From: Litsea cubeba
Lineage: Eukaryota; Streptophyta; Magnoliopsida; Laurales; Lauraceae
DNA: 64,000 bases
Reading direction: 5' to 3'
Assembly (NCBI GenBank): GCA_012931725.1
Contig: CM022946.1
Span: 62,001-126,000 of the forward strand
Below are positions 1-11,500 of the stretch, one piece after another; positions within the stretch are counted from its first letter, which is position 1, and every line of letters begins with the position of its first letter. A program made the position numbers and the translations under genes. The notes beneath the pieces are model-generated. The model did no database searches. It saw only the letters and a program-made list of their open reading frames with translations, and was not told where the DNA came from.

Positions 1-1478
1 CAAGAAGAATTGGAGGCTTTACAACAGAATCACACCTGAGATGTTGTCCAGTCTCCTGTGGCTGTCAAACCTATTGGCTGTAAGTGGATTTTTTCACTCA
101 AGTTAAAATCAGATGGCACATTGGATCGATATAATGTGCGTCTCGTCGCCCTTGGCAATCGGCAGGAATATGGCATCGATTATGATGAAACTTTTGCTCC
201 TGTCGCTAAAATGACCACGATTCGCATAATTCTTGCCGTTGCTGCATCTCAGTCTTGGCCTCTATATCAGATGGATGTCAAAAATGCGTTTCTTCATGGC
301 GATCTCAAAGAAAACGTTTATATGCGTCTACCACAGGGGTACTCATCTAGGAAGGGTATGGTTGCCAAACTCCATCGCTCCCTCTATGGTTTGAAGCAAG
401 CTCCTCGCGCATGGTTTGAGAAATTTCAAGATGCTCTTCGTTGATTGAATTTTCATCCGAGCCAGTATGATCCTTCTATGTTCTTACATTATGCTCCGTC
501 CGGGATTACTGTGCTACTGGTCTACGTTGATGACATTGTAATTACTGGTCCCAATGCACATATGATTCAGGAACTCCAAGCTTCTCTTATTAAGGCATTT
601 CACATGAAGGATCTCGGCCCATTAAACTATTTCCTTGGCCTTGAAGTTCATTAATCGACTAAAGGAATAGTTCTCAATCAGCACAAATACATGGTTGACC
701 TCATTGACTTGGCTGGCCTTACTGCTTCAGCTCCAGTAGATACACCGGTCGAACTGAATGTCAAACTCAGTAAAGAGGAGGGTGACCTTCTTCCCGATCC
801 TACCACATATCGCCAGTTAGTTGGTAGCTTGATCTATCTCGTGATCACTCGCCCTGATATCTCCTATGCGGTAAACCTAATGAGTCAGTTCATGGCTGCT
901 CCTCGTCATCTTCATATGGCTGCTGTTCGCCGCATCATTCGGTACCTTATTCGCACACCGACTCTCGGGTTGTTTTTTCTTCAAACAATCCTATCTCTCT
1001 CACCGCTTATTCTGATGCTGATTGGGCCGGCTGTCCAGATACTCGCAGATCTACCACTGGATGGTGCATGTTTTTGGGTAACAGCCTGATTTCTTGGAAA
1101 TGCAAGAAACATGAAAATGTTTCCAAATCTTCTACCGAGGTTGAGTATCGAGCCATGTCTGTTGCGTGCTTCGAAATTCTTTGGCTACGGGGACTACTTT
1201 CTGACATTGGGTTCCTAGCGGAAGGTGCTACCCCACTCTATGCGGATAATACAAGTGCCATTCGGATTACTGAAAATCCGATTTTTCATGAACGTACTAA
1301 GCACATTGAGGTTGATTGTCACTTCATACGTGATGAACTTAAGTGTGATTTCATTAGTCTTCCGCATGTCTCCACTGAGCTTCAAATTGCTGATATTCTT
1401 ACTAAGGGCCTTCCACGACCGCGTAATCAGTTCTTAGTTGGCAAATTGATGCTTGTTGATTCTCTCGCATCAATTTGA
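1..1478 (+). pseudogene. Copia (Ty1) pol remnant: reverse transcriptase and RNase H
   Basis: This is the 3' half of a Ty1/Copia polyprotein; the 5' half lies left of the window. Seen: the RT start (GCKWIFSLK), the block MDVKNAFLHG near 270-300, YGLKQAPRAW near 385-415, the catalytic YVDD near 520-540, and an RNase H with ADNTSAI near 1240. The frame is broken by stops at 37-39, 442-444 and 652-654, all in one frame, and by a frameshift between about 990 and 1070 that moves RNase H to another frame. Several stops fit TGG-to-TGA change. It ends just before a G-rich purine tract and an LTR, the normal 3' order. It cannot be expressed as one protein. Confidence 0.9.
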
Positions 1479-1488
1479 GGGGGGGGGG
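1477..1488 (+). other. Polypurine tract of the left Copia element
   Basis: A purine run (GA followed by ten G) lies immediately before the TG that opens the LTR. In LTR retrotransposons this is where plus-strand DNA synthesis is primed. Confidence 0.75.
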
Positions 1489-1796
1489 TGTTAAACAGGC
1501 CCAAGGCCCACGAAAGATTCAGTTATATCTCACGTGGATTGTTTTGTGACACAGTTGTACATGTTATTTTATTAGTAGCTTTCCTATCTTAGATAGTTTA
1601 TTAGTAGCTTTCCTATCTTAGATAGATTGTGGTTTTCCTAAAACTAGAATAGATATTGCTCTAATAACCTAAATTAGAGCCTTCATTTAGGCATGTAGTA
1701 TCTATACATAGTGGGTGATGATCTCCAAAGAGACACACGACAATACATTCTCAGTTTGGTACGCAAACTCTTGCTTTCTAAGTTCTGTGATCATCA
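1489..1796 (+). repeat. 3' LTR of the left Copia element
   Basis: The sequence begins TGTTAAACAG right after the purine tract and ends GTGATCATCA, giving TG...CA ends and about 308 bp, a common Copia LTR size. A segment around TTAGTAGCTTTCCTATCTTAGA is tandemly duplicated at about 1569-1625. The 5' LTR is outside the window, so the right border is inferred from the CA end and from the resumption of minus-strand Copia coding sequence directly after it. Confidence 0.65.
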
Positions 1797-3362
1797 AATT
1801 GTCAGGGCCATCATCCGGACTGAGTTTGCTGTTCATTTCCATAGGTGCATCAATAATGTGAGCATCATCAAGCCTGGCCGAGGTAATCAAATCTGTAGCA
1901 TATTTGCGCTGATCGACCTAGGGCTGATCAACCGGATATCCGGTCCGGTTTTCGGACCGGAATCCGGTCGGACCGGATTTCCGGTCCGGCCTAAAATGAA
2001 GGACCGGACCGGTCCAAACCGGTCCGGTTGGACCACTTAAAGTGGTCCAGACCGGTTTCCGTTTTTTTCTTATTTATTTATTTTTTTTCATTTTCACCTC
2101 ACATCTAAAAAGTGGGCAAATATCAAATGAATGAATGATGGGTTTTGCAAATGGGTGTTGGGCTGATGCCTCATCGGCTCATTAAAAAAAAAACTTATTA
2201 TTTTAAAAAATCAGGTCCGGTCCGGTCCGGACAGGATTTGGACCGCTAAGACCGCAAATCCGGTTCGGTCCGGTCCGGTTTTGTGGTTCGGTCCGGTCCG
2301 CAGTCCGGTTCTGTGCAGCCCTAGATCGACCCGAATGCCAGATTTGTTACGCACAAACTCAAGCCCCAGAAGTAGGTGAGATGACCAAGATCCTTCATTC
2401 TGAAGTGGCGAGTAAGATGAAGTTTGAGATCCGTAATGCTAGCAATATCATTGCCACTAATAATCATATCATCAATATAGACTAAGAGAAATGTGTAGCC
2501 TTTTGGTGTCCATCGGAGAAAGAGGGAACTATCAAAGTGACTCTGACGAAATCTAGCTTGAAGGATAATGGCCCGAAATTTATTAAACCAAGCCCTGGGA
2601 GCCTGCTTAGGTCCATAAAGAGCTTTCCTCTATTTACAAACATGCTGTGGAGGACAAGCATAACCCAGAGGTGGTTTTAAATAAACTCTCATGCAAGTTG
2701 CTATGAAGAAAGGCATTTTTGACATCCATTTGCCATAGGGGTCAGTTGCGGGCTGCAGCTACACAAAGGAGGGTGCGAACAGTGATCATTTTAGCCACTG
2801 GTGCAAAGATCTCCTCATAGTCAATCCCATATTCCTGCTTGTGACCCTGAGCAACCAATCTGGCTTTGTAGCAGTCAAGACTCCCATCAGAGTGAACTTT
2901 TATGGAATAGATCCATTTACTGCTGATTACAGAGGCGCCAACAGGAGCCAGTACCAATTCCCATGTTTTGTTTGCTTCAAGAGCAAGCAACTCCTCAGTC
3001 ATACCATCCTGCTAGTAAGCTATCTTCGAGGCCTGTGAATATGAGGTAGGGACAGGAGCACTATCCAAAGAAGTGAAAAGAGCAGGAAAGCCATAATTGT
3101 CAGGTGTAACAGAAGGATGACTAGAGCGTCGCAGGGGTATGACATTATCAGTAGAGGAAGCATTAATACTTGAGGGTGCAGTATATGGCACTGGGAGAGG
3201 ATCAGGAGAAGGAATCCTGTTACGCCGGACATAGACATTGGTAATAGGTGGTGAAGTTGCAGGGAAGTGCGGCATATAAGACACAGCAACAGGGTGATTA
3301 TCCAAACGCAAAGAAAATAAAGGAATGTCTTCCAAGAAGATCACATTACGAGATATTCGCAT
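1797..3362 (-). pseudogene. Copia reverse transcriptase remnant (minus strand)
   Basis: From high to low coordinates: a degenerate integrase C-terminal region (3362-3012), then RT starting TEELLALEANKTW (3002-2742), MDVKNAFLHS near 2725, the catalytic YIDDM near 2472, and the late RT motif DAPMEMNSKLSPDDG just before 1797. Stops separate the blocks at 3012 and 2742. The hAT MITE at 1919-2323 splits the late RT. The RT tail and RNase H are missing from the window. Confidence 0.85.
1919..2323. mobile_element. hAT-type MITE with CCGGTCCGG-rich ends
   Basis: A 405-bp non-coding element with terminal inverted repeats TAGGGCTG (1919-1926) and CAGCCCTA (2316-2323), flanked by a perfect 8-bp target duplication GATCGACC (1911-1918 and 2324-2331). 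Eight-bp duplication and these ends are typical of hAT-derived MITEs. Both subterminal regions are dense in CCGGTCCGG-like repeats, reminiscent of subterminal transposase-binding motifs in hAT elements. It interrupts minus-strand Copia RT, so it is younger than that element. Confidence 0.92.
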
Positions 3363-3446
3363 GCGTTTTTCGGATTGATCATAACACAGAAATTTGTTCA
3401 GTACTGTAACCTAGAAAGATACATTTGGCAGCCTGAGGAGACAACT

Positions 3447-4100
3447 TCATGGCTCTGTAGGTGGAAGATGAACAAAGCACAGGCAGCCAAAAACTCGTAA
3501 GTGAGAATATGAAGGGGCATGAACAAAGAGAGTTTCATAAGGAGTTGTCTTTCCTAGAACGGAGCTAGGATGGCGATTGAAGAGATATACAGCAGTCTGT
3601 GCAGCATCACACCAACAGGTGGGAGGAACTAAGGATGCAAGGAGGAGAGAACGAACAGTTTCAAGAATATGTCGGTTCTTCCTCTCCGCAACACCATTTT
3701 GTTGTGGAGTATGCGGGCATGATTTTTGGTGAAGAATTCCTTTATCAGAAACGAAGGCAGAAAAATCATGGGACATGTATTCTCCACCGGCGTCAGACCT
3801 AAGAATTTTTATTTCTTTCTTAAATTGTGTTTGAACCATTTTGTAAAACTTTTGGAAAAGAGAAAAAACTTCAGATTTGAAGCGCATGAAATAAATCCAA
3901 GTGAAACGTGAATGATCATCAATGAAGGTCACATAATACTTAAAACCTGTCCTACTCAAGGTGGGTGCAATTCCCCAAACATCAGTGTGAATAATATCAA
4001 AAGATGATAACGCACGAGAGCTATGAATTGGAAAAGGCAAGATATGACTCTTACTCAAACAACACGTTCCACACTTAGATTGAAGTAAATAGGACTTCAT
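3447..4100 (-). pseudogene. Copia integrase core remnant (minus strand)
   Basis: A 217-residue open stretch with the rve integrase fold: DIIHTDVWG (first catalytic Asp), LRSDAGGEY (second Asp) and PQQNGVAERKN (catalytic Glu), so the DDE triad is visible. It ends in the HLRVFGCLCF block typical of Copia integrases. The C-terminal part and the join to RT are broken by stops. It lies in the expected place between the protease/pre-integrase region and RT. Confidence 0.9.
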
Positions 4101-4118
4101 TTTATTATCAAAAGTGGG

Positions 4119-5027
4119 TTATAAACAACCAATTTTAAAAAGTGAAAATAAATAAGCATTGTTCACATGACCAAGACGACTATGCCACACAGTCCACAAT
4201 TTACCTAACTTAGGAGAAGAAGAAAAAAAGATAGAATGATGTCCAATGTCCAGCAGAAACAATCGACTATGTTTACTCCCCGCCGCGATAACCTTCCTAG
4301 TTTGCCACCCTTGTATGACACAACCAGTGGAAGAAAAGTTAATATGGTACCCATCATCAATAAGTTGTCTGACATAAAATACATTGGCTGATAATTTGGG
4401 AACAAAGTAGACATTGGGAAGGTGGAGAGACTTGCCAGAGACACCAGATAAAGTAATGGTACCAATTCCAAAGATGATTAATTGGTCTCCCTTAGCAGTG
4501 GTGATTTTGTCTTTGTCAAGGTAAGGGTGAGTGGCTGTAAAGCTACTTTCTACAGAAGTCACGTGGTTCGATGCTCCTGAATCTAGAAACCCAGCAGAAA
4601 TAGTTTGAAAAATCATAGTATCCCTCTCAGTCCATAAAGTGAGAAATCCATTGAAGTACGCCTGCACAGATTTATCACCTTGACTGAATTTTGCAATTTC
4701 ACTATCTAATTGAAATTTGAGAGGTTTATTTGTTTGATGATAAACATTCTTAAGATGACCCCACATATCAGATGCGGCAGTATATGCTTGAAGTGCAATG
4801 GCAAGAGAAGGGTCAATGGAGTTAAGAATCCAAGTGATGACCTTAGCATTTTATTTAGACCAGGTGGGTAATGCTTTTGTGTCAGTAGTGTTTGCAGTAG
4901 GTTTAGTTAACGATCCATCAAGATAACCAAACAGTCCTTGGCCTTCGACAAAATTCTTCAGATGAAAAGATCAGGCCATATAATTATTCCCATTAAATTT
5001 AATAGGAATAACATCATACTTGTCCAT
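4119..5027 (-). pseudogene. Copia gag and protease remnant with internal deletion (minus strand)
   Basis: Gag begins at an ATG at 5027-5025 (MDKYDVIPIKF...), with an early nonsense codon near 4968 consistent with TGG-to-TGA. From 4766 the frame is open for 215 residues: the gag motif TLWTERDTM runs directly into the protease DSGASNHVT and then the pre-integrase WHSRLGH. The CCHC zinc knuckle normally between gag and protease is absent, so an in-frame internal deletion near 4600 is inferred. The product would be a gag-protease fusion without nucleic-acid-binding fingers. Confidence 0.8.
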
Positions 5028-5893
5028 AGTAGAAAAGAGGCAGCAACAATACTAACAGCAGGAAATAGCAACCAAGGACAGCAAATAGTAACAACAAATA
5101 TGCAACAGCAGCAAAGACAACAACAACAATAGCAACAAAGAGGACTAACAATGCCAACAGCAACAGTACTGCCAACAAATCAAAACAACACTAACAGTGC
5201 AATTGTTCCGTGGGCTCCCGAGGGTGGCTAATCACAGAATATAGCAGGGAGATGGCAATATATTTATCTGATGAGGAATCCAGTAGTGAATAGCATGTAA
5301 TAGTGCAGAAAATAAATTCACAGACAGGGCCAGACGAACATGATGTAATCTGAGATGATTTTACTAACCCAGCATGAAGGAGGCAATTGTAGTGACTGAG
5401 ATATGCATCTAGCATATTTCGCCCCAAAACAGAAAAAAGAACAGTGCCAGACGACCTTGAGTTTCCGTGTAGGAGAGATGCGTGGGCCCCACAACTTGAT
5501 CCAACCACAGATCAGAGGACATCATCTTGGAGGAGAGCAAAACTGTGTCCTCTAGTCCAAGTTTGATGGAACTTGGATACATATTGACAAAGTTATACGG
5601 TTGAGATGAAATCCTTTTGAGAAAAAAACACCAAAGTCACCAGATGAAGAAGATGGTGAACAACACCTTATCAGATGAGAAAAAAAATCATGAAAAATCT
5701 TCAAAATAACTTTGAAGAATAGTCGATCATCACCATGTAGGTTGCTGGCTACAAGTGATTGATCAGAGGTGGGCCACCTTGATCAGAGATACTCCAGGCA
5801 GAGAGAAGAGAAGAAACGAAGAGATAACAGGGAGATGCACTCAAAGGTGATTGGAAAAACTCTTAGACTAACGACGGAAGTCTCTAAGAACTT
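5028..5893 (-). other. Leader of the minus-strand Copia element
   Basis: This stretch lies between the primer site and the gag ATG and has no convincing coding sequence. Roughly 5040-5190 is rich in CAA/CAG triplets on the + strand. The rest is ordinary AT-rich DNA. Confidence 0.5.
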
Positions 5894-5905
5894 ATGCTCT
5901 GATAC
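5894..5905 (-). other. Primer-binding site (initiator Met tRNA), minus strand
   Basis: On the minus strand this reads TGGTATCAGAGC, the usual primer site of plant Copia elements, directly after the LTR end at 5906. Confidence 0.9.
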
Positions 5906-6217
5906 CATGATATAATATCAAAGAGCAGAGAAAGAGAAGAGTTTGGAGGAAAAGTTGATTCCTCAATAGAGGATCGACCAACCATTTTATAATCAAATTT
6001 ACCCTAATCACATGCTATTAATCAGCAGTAATTACAATCTAATTACAATCATAAATTTAAAAATAAAAGAATCCTTATCTCTATACATAGAAGTATATCC
6101 ATAAGACAGGCTGTACAAGGCTTAACCTAGTCCCACACGTGGGATATTCTACATGGGCCTAGATGGGCCAAAATTAGTGTACATGGGCCTATTTATTTCA
6201 TGATCTTATATTCTACA
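5906..6217 (-). repeat. 5' LTR of the minus-strand Copia element
   Basis: A 312-bp LTR. On the minus strand it starts TGTAGAATATAAG at 6217 and ends ATTATATCA at 5906, abutting the primer site. The partner LTR is not in the window. Confidence 0.8.
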
Positions 6218-6403
6218 GGTAAGAGGCATTCCATCCTTCTTTTTCTTTTCAGTGTGCACAAACTCCAAAGCAGAAGACTTTTCCTCTCCTACATGTTCTC
6301 TCTTGGCAATACACTGAGTTGGGCTTGACCTGCAGTTTGGGCTTGATTTGAGTCCAGCCCAACCCGACCTAGAAGCTAAATTTTTTTTTTCTTTTGCATT
6401 CTC

Positions 6404-7600
6404 ATGGCTACCTGAGGACGTCAATACCACGGGTACTTCGCCAATTACCAGCGGAATGAGCAACTGACGAAACTGGGCAATGATATGGACGATGTGGTTC
6501 AACGACTGGAAATTGTTGAAGCTGCTCTTACTGAACTTCAAGGAACTCGGGCTACAGGAGGAACAAAATCTGCCGTCACAGATCTATATCTGCGAACATC
6601 TGGAACCGAAACTCAGACCAGGTAACCCTCACTCCCCAGACATTCGGAACAAGGGCCCTAGTGAATCTAGCCACACTTGGGTCCTCAGCATCAGCATCGT
6701 GAGACCATGTATGACATGGTTTAGCGGCATTTAATTAAATATGGTGATGACGAGCCACGCGGTGCACCACATACAAATGACATCACTAGAAAGGTGCGAC
6801 TGGAGATCAGTGATTTTTCAAGGGATCTCCACCCTAAGGCCTTTGTCAACTGGCTCAATTCTCTTGACGACTATTTTGCATGGTACTACATGAATGATGC
6901 CCAGAAGATAGCCTTCACAAAAGTTAAGCTCAGGGGTCCTGCACACATTTGGTGCAAAGTATTGAACACAGTGAGCTTCCCTTTGGACATCCCGTCTTGC
7001 AGTGGGAAGAAATGAAGCAGCGATTCAAGCAAAATTTACTTCCTTCTGACTATATTGATTCCCTGCATAAAGGATACCTTAGTCTACAACAAGGTGCCTA
7101 TTCTCTGGATGAGTATACCAATCTGTTTTGAGAGTATATAGTGCGCTGTAATCTACGGGCTAATGATGGGCTCATCGTCAACAAATGTACAAAAGGCTTA
7201 CGTCCTGATATTTGACAACGGATTTCTATGTTTGATTTCAATGATATCAACGAAGCCTATTGTAAAGCCCACAAAGCACAGCATGAAATCCAGTTGCGGA
7301 GGCGGGAAAGGTACTAAGTCGGGGAGTTTTCCAATCGAGGGGTACAATACACATCCCCCCAATAACTCCCAACAGTCGATTAATCGACCGATACCACCAC
7401 ATGCACAACAAAAGCAGCCCCAAGGGGTACAACAACGGCCATTCCTCCCCAAGATCAGCGGCAACAGGCACCACAAAATGATCCTTGTGCGCGAGGACAT
7501 GCAGACAAAAGGGAAGTGATCTGCCATACCTGCCAACAGAAAGGGCATTATGCTAGAGAATGTCCTCATAGGAATCTTTATGCAGACGATGAAGCTGAAG
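6404..7600 (+). pseudogene. Chromovirus gag remnant with zinc knuckle
   Basis: An ATG at 6404 starts a broken gag with a helical N-terminus (DMDDVVQRLEIVEAALTEL) and a stop after three codons. The core retrotransposon gag region (FVNWLNSLDDYFAWYYMNDA) is open at 6794-7015 and continues in a shifted frame to 7131. A CX2CX4HX4C knuckle (CHTCQQKGHYAREC) lies at 7522-7563. Gag packages element RNA; here the frame changes at least twice and several stops intervene. The 186 bp upstream (6218-6403) looks like untranslated leader. Confidence 0.8.
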
Positions 7601-8120
7601 ACAACGAAGAGTATGATGAGCACATTGATATGGAAAAACCTGCCGACACTCAAAGCCTTTTCAATGAAGTATTTTCTGCTGATGGTGCACCACTTGTATA
7701 TCTTGAGCGTCATCTTTTGATCACAGAAGATCAACAGGATGAGCAGGATTCTAATCATGCACCTATCTTTCGCTCTAGAGTTCACTGCATGGGAAAGACT
7801 TGCAATATGATTGCTGATGGAGGCAGTGCTATGAATGTTATTGCTAAAGAAGCTTTGGAAAAGCTAAAGCTGCCTACAACAAAGCATCCGAGGCCATATA
7901 AAATTACATGGGTAAATGATACAACTATTTCGGTTGACAAGCAGTGCATAGTTCCTTTCAAATTGGGTTCTTATGAAGATACAATCAAATGTGATGTTAT
8001 ACCAATGAAAGTCACACACATACACTCTTTGGTCGTCCTTGGCTAAAAAAGTTGGAGGTTGTCACAGATAATGACACCAACACCCATACTTTCATGTGGA
8101 AAGGACATAAGACCCGGATA
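7601..8120 (+). pseudogene. Chromovirus protease remnant
   Basis: After an acidic linker, the open frame to 8046 contains the retropepsin-like block MIADGGSAMNVI near 7807-7842, in which DGGS stands at the D[ST]G position, followed by typical aspartic protease spacing. The frame closes at 8044-8046 just before the usual GRPWL-like block, which continues in another frame. Confidence 0.7.
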
Positions 8121-8958
8121 TGGCCACTGCAAACCCAGCATCCTACAAGGCCCCAAAAGAAGCAGCCACTCAGATATTAACCATGGGCAAATTTGAACAG
8201 GAAAGCGGAGATCAGGGTATGATGGATGCCTTGGTTATCCGACAAGTTGCAGATGACTCACAACACGAGTCCATTTTGGAAGACGTCAAGCCACTCCTGC
8301 AACACTTCTCCGATCTTATTCCGGTTGAGCTGCAAATAATCTTCCACCTGTGAGGGACATACAGCATGCCATTGATCTAGTCCCTGGCTCCTTACTACCG
8401 AATCTACCTGCATATCGGATGAGTCCAGTAGCGCACGCCGAACTCAAGAGGCAGGTGCATGATTTGTTACAAAAGGGATACATTCGAGAAAGTCTCAGTT
8501 CCTGCAGTGTACCAGCCCTTCTTACTCCCAAGAAGGATGGAAGTTGGCGCATGTGTATAGACAGTCGAGCTATCAGCAAGATCACGGTAAAATACATATT
8601 TCATATTCCTAGATTAGATGATATGCTTGACATGATGACAGGATCATCCATCTTCTCCAAGATTGATATGGGAAGTGATTACCATCAGATTCACATCAGA
8701 ACAGGTGATGAGTGGAAGACAACGTTCAAGACCATAAATGGTCTCTATGAATGGTTGGTCATGCCATTCGGGTTAACAATTGCTCCCAGTGCCTTCATGC
8801 GGTTATGACACATTTGCTGCAGCCTTATATCGGGAAATTCGTCGTTGTTTATTTCGCCGACATCCTGAGGAGCATCTCACTCATCTCCACACTATTTGCC
8901 ATCTCCTTCGCCGAATTTTTTTTTGCATCAATCTCAAGAAGTGAACCTTCATGAGTAG

Positions 8959-10718
8959 TGAAAGTCTAAGGGATCCTACCCTAGAGGGGGGGTGAATAGG
9001 GTGAGCTACAACTAGTGACCAACTATGACCAATTTTAAATTCTTTAAATCAATTAGTCACATGTGATGATTAATCAAATAAAATGCGGAAGCTTAAACAA
9101 ACACAATCACCATAATGCAATCACCACAACACAAGATTTATAGTGGTTCGGCCTCAATGCCTACATCCACTACCGGCTTGTGACTCAACACCCCACCGGA
9201 TTTCCACTATTATGCTTTTCAAAAGGCTAAGCAATAACCTCTACAATATGCTTTCCAAGGATAAGCAATAACCTTACAATGTTGTTTTTCTAGGCTAAAC
9301 AACAACCTTTACACAATGCTTTTAAATGGCTAAGCAATAACCTTACAAGTAAATGATTTCTCTCAAAGAAAGTGTCTTCACAAAACACTCTAAGAGATTA
9401 CAATTTAAGCTCTAATAAATTGCCTCTAAATAGGCGGATATGAAATTGTAAAACAAACTCACACAACACACTAAGAAATGCAAAGATGAATGCTCATGGG
9501 GTGTGTGTGTGTGTAAAACTTCAATCAAGTTAAAATTAAGTCCAATGAATTTTATGCTCAAAGCATTTCAAAGTTTAAAGCACATAAAAGATATCATTGA
9601 AGTCAAATGCAAATCACTTGAACAATTACAAACTTATGAATGATATGAAAATCTAAAGATCACAAGTTGTATGAAAATGATTAAGACTAATCAAGTGATG
9701 CATGTGCAATGTTGTTTTCAAAAACAAAGGTTTAACTAAAGTTCTAAAGAGATTGAAAACAACAAAGAAGATTCAAACAAGTAAATGAATCATGCCATAA
9801 AAGGAATCAAGGATTTTACAAAGCATGATTAACAAAGTTTATAAAACAAACTTGGTTTGAATCAAGAAGTAGAATCCAATACAAATAAATCAAAGATTAA
9901 ATATGATAAGGATTCAAAACATCATTGTTATCATGCTAAAAATCATTTACCAAAGATTTAAAACAAAGCATATAACAAATGATAAAGAGAGGTAAAGCTT
10001 ACTTAGTGATTTAACTTCATTAATCCAAGCTTGAGCTTTACTAATGACCCCCTTGATCTCTCTTAGTTCATCCCCTTTTTCTTCTCTCCAAACTCCTCAA
10101 AGAGTGCTTAGAAGCTCTAAATTGTTCAACCTTTTTTTCATGGGAATGAACTCATATTTATACTCAAAAAGTGAGTATCAGCGTGTCTTCGGTCGACCCC
10201 ATAGACAGCTCGGTCGACCTGCCCTTCAACGGGCAATAATATGATCGTTTGAAAAAATCTGTAACGGTCACATTTTTGTCAAACTGTAGTGTCTTCGGTC
10301 GACCTACCACTGCTTCGGTCGACCGAAGACACTGCAGGTTAACCGGGACCAAAAATTTCCATTTTTGCATATTTTTAAAGATTTTCTTGTGGGGATTTTT
10401 TTGGGCCATTAAATCAAGCATGGAAACATGATTTTAAATCATTCTAAGAGGTTTAAAAACATGAAATATAAAAAGCCTAAAATGATTAGAAAGTTTTAAA
10501 ACCATAGGCTTGCTTGATATATGAAAATTCTTTTTCAAATTAAATGCATCCAAGTTTAAAACCAAAACATGCATGTAACAAGAGATTTACAAGATTTAAA
10601 ACAATGCATGAGTAAATCAAGATTTCAAGATTTTCTAAATCAATGCATGTGTGAAAATTCAAATGATGATTAAAATGTTAATGCATCCATCAAATTGCAA
10701 TAAACAAAATCCCTAACA
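8959..10718 (-). mobile_element. Solo LTR, 1.76 kb, inserted in chromovirus RT
   Basis: On the minus strand the sequence starts TGTTAGGGATTTTG (10718) and ends ...CTTAGACTTTCA (8959), with a pyrimidine tract TTCACCCCCCCTCTAG near the end like that in the LTRs of elements A and B. The flanks are AGTAG (8954-8958) and AGTAA (10719-10723), a 5-bp duplication with one change, and the RT frame resumes to the right. No internal coding region is present, so this is a solo LTR left by LTR-LTR recombination. A TATAAATA box lies at 10162-10155 (minus), with CGGTCGACC motifs just upstream of it (10189-10325). Confidence 0.85.
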
Positions 10719-10839
10719 AGTAATTCAATTATATTCTTGGGATTCATCATATTGACGGAAGGTATCAAAATGGATCTAGAGAAAATCAAAGCAATTATGG
10801 ATTAGCCACTCCCCACCATAGTAACTGAAGTCAGGAGTT

Positions 10840-10921
10840 TTTATGGGCTCACTACCTTCTATAGAAGATTCATCAGAAATTTTATGGGCTCACTACCTTC
10901 TATAGAAGATTCATCAGAAAT
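10840..10921 (+). repeat. 41-bp tandem duplication in chromovirus RT
   Basis: Two adjacent identical units, each beginning TTTATGGGCTCACTACC, with a period of 41 bp. The period is not a multiple of three, so the duplication shifts the RT frame. Confidence 0.9.
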
Positions 10922-11060
10922 TTCAGCGGTATCACTGCTCCAATTACAGAATGTCTAAAGAAGGGCGAGTTCAAATGGACCAATGCTGCAACTCGAGCTT
11001 TTGAGCAGATCAAACAAAAAATCACAGAAGCTCCTATCCTCCGCCTTCCAGACTTTGACA

Positions 11061-11500
11061 AAGTGTTCGAAGTTGCATGTGATGCGTCCATTGTTGGAAT
11101 TGAAAGTGTCCTTAGTCAAGAAGGACATCCAATTGCCTTCCACAGTGAGAAACTTTCAGATTCAAAGAGCAAGTACTCTCCTTATACCTTGGAGGTCTAT
11201 TCTCTTATTCGGTCACTTTGCCATTGGAGGCATTACCTGGTGGGTAGAGAATTTGTGCTTTACTCTGATCATGAGTCTCTTAAGCACCTTCATTCACAAT
11301 AGAAAGTGGGAGCTAATTATGCCAAATGGAGCGCTTATATTTAGGAATTTACCTTTACCATCCGCCATAAATCTGGCAAGGAAAATGTGATAGCGGATGC
11401 TCTCAGTCGCCGGAAACATCTCCTGACCACCATGGCTATTTCTGTACCGGGCTTCGAACAAATTAAGGAGGAATATGAGACAGACAGACTTCGGTACCAT
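11061..11500 (+). pseudogene. Chromovirus RNase H remnant
   Basis: The open frame 11063-11302 shows the Ty3 RNase H order: CDAS (first Asp), AFHSEKL, a central TLEVYSL (Glu) and LYSDHESLKHL (Asp). It is closed by a stop at 11300-11302 where the family has a Gln or Lys codon. RNase H removes template RNA during reverse transcription. The tail continues to 11500 in broken form (about ITLAISHR-like sequence and a KEEYETD-like linker). Confidence 0.85.

Larger units (their letters stand above)
1797..6217 (-). mobile_element. Minus-strand Copia element, 3' end cut off
   Basis: Reading on the minus strand from 6217: LTR, primer site, leader, gag, protease, integrase and RT in Copia order. RT stops abruptly at about 1797, where the + strand Copia LTR begins. 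The simplest reading is that the + element inserted into this one and the missing 3' end lies left of the window. A 405-bp MITE interrupts the RT region. The coding part is heavily damaged, so this is an old, inactive copy. Confidence 0.8.
8121..11060 (+). pseudogene. Chromovirus reverse transcriptase remnant, split by a solo LTR
   Basis: The first part (8350-8957) carries KKDGSWRMCIDSRAI, SKIDMGSDYHQIHI and MPFGLTIAPSAF. The catalytic box at 8850-8861 reads YFAD instead of YVDD, so one metal-binding Asp is lost. The second part resumes at 10719 with FLGFII-like and FYRRFIRNF-like blocks. In between is the solo LTR 8959-10718. A 41-bp tandem duplication (10840-10921) adds a frameshift. The enzyme would be inactive even without the insertion. 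Confidence 0.85.
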
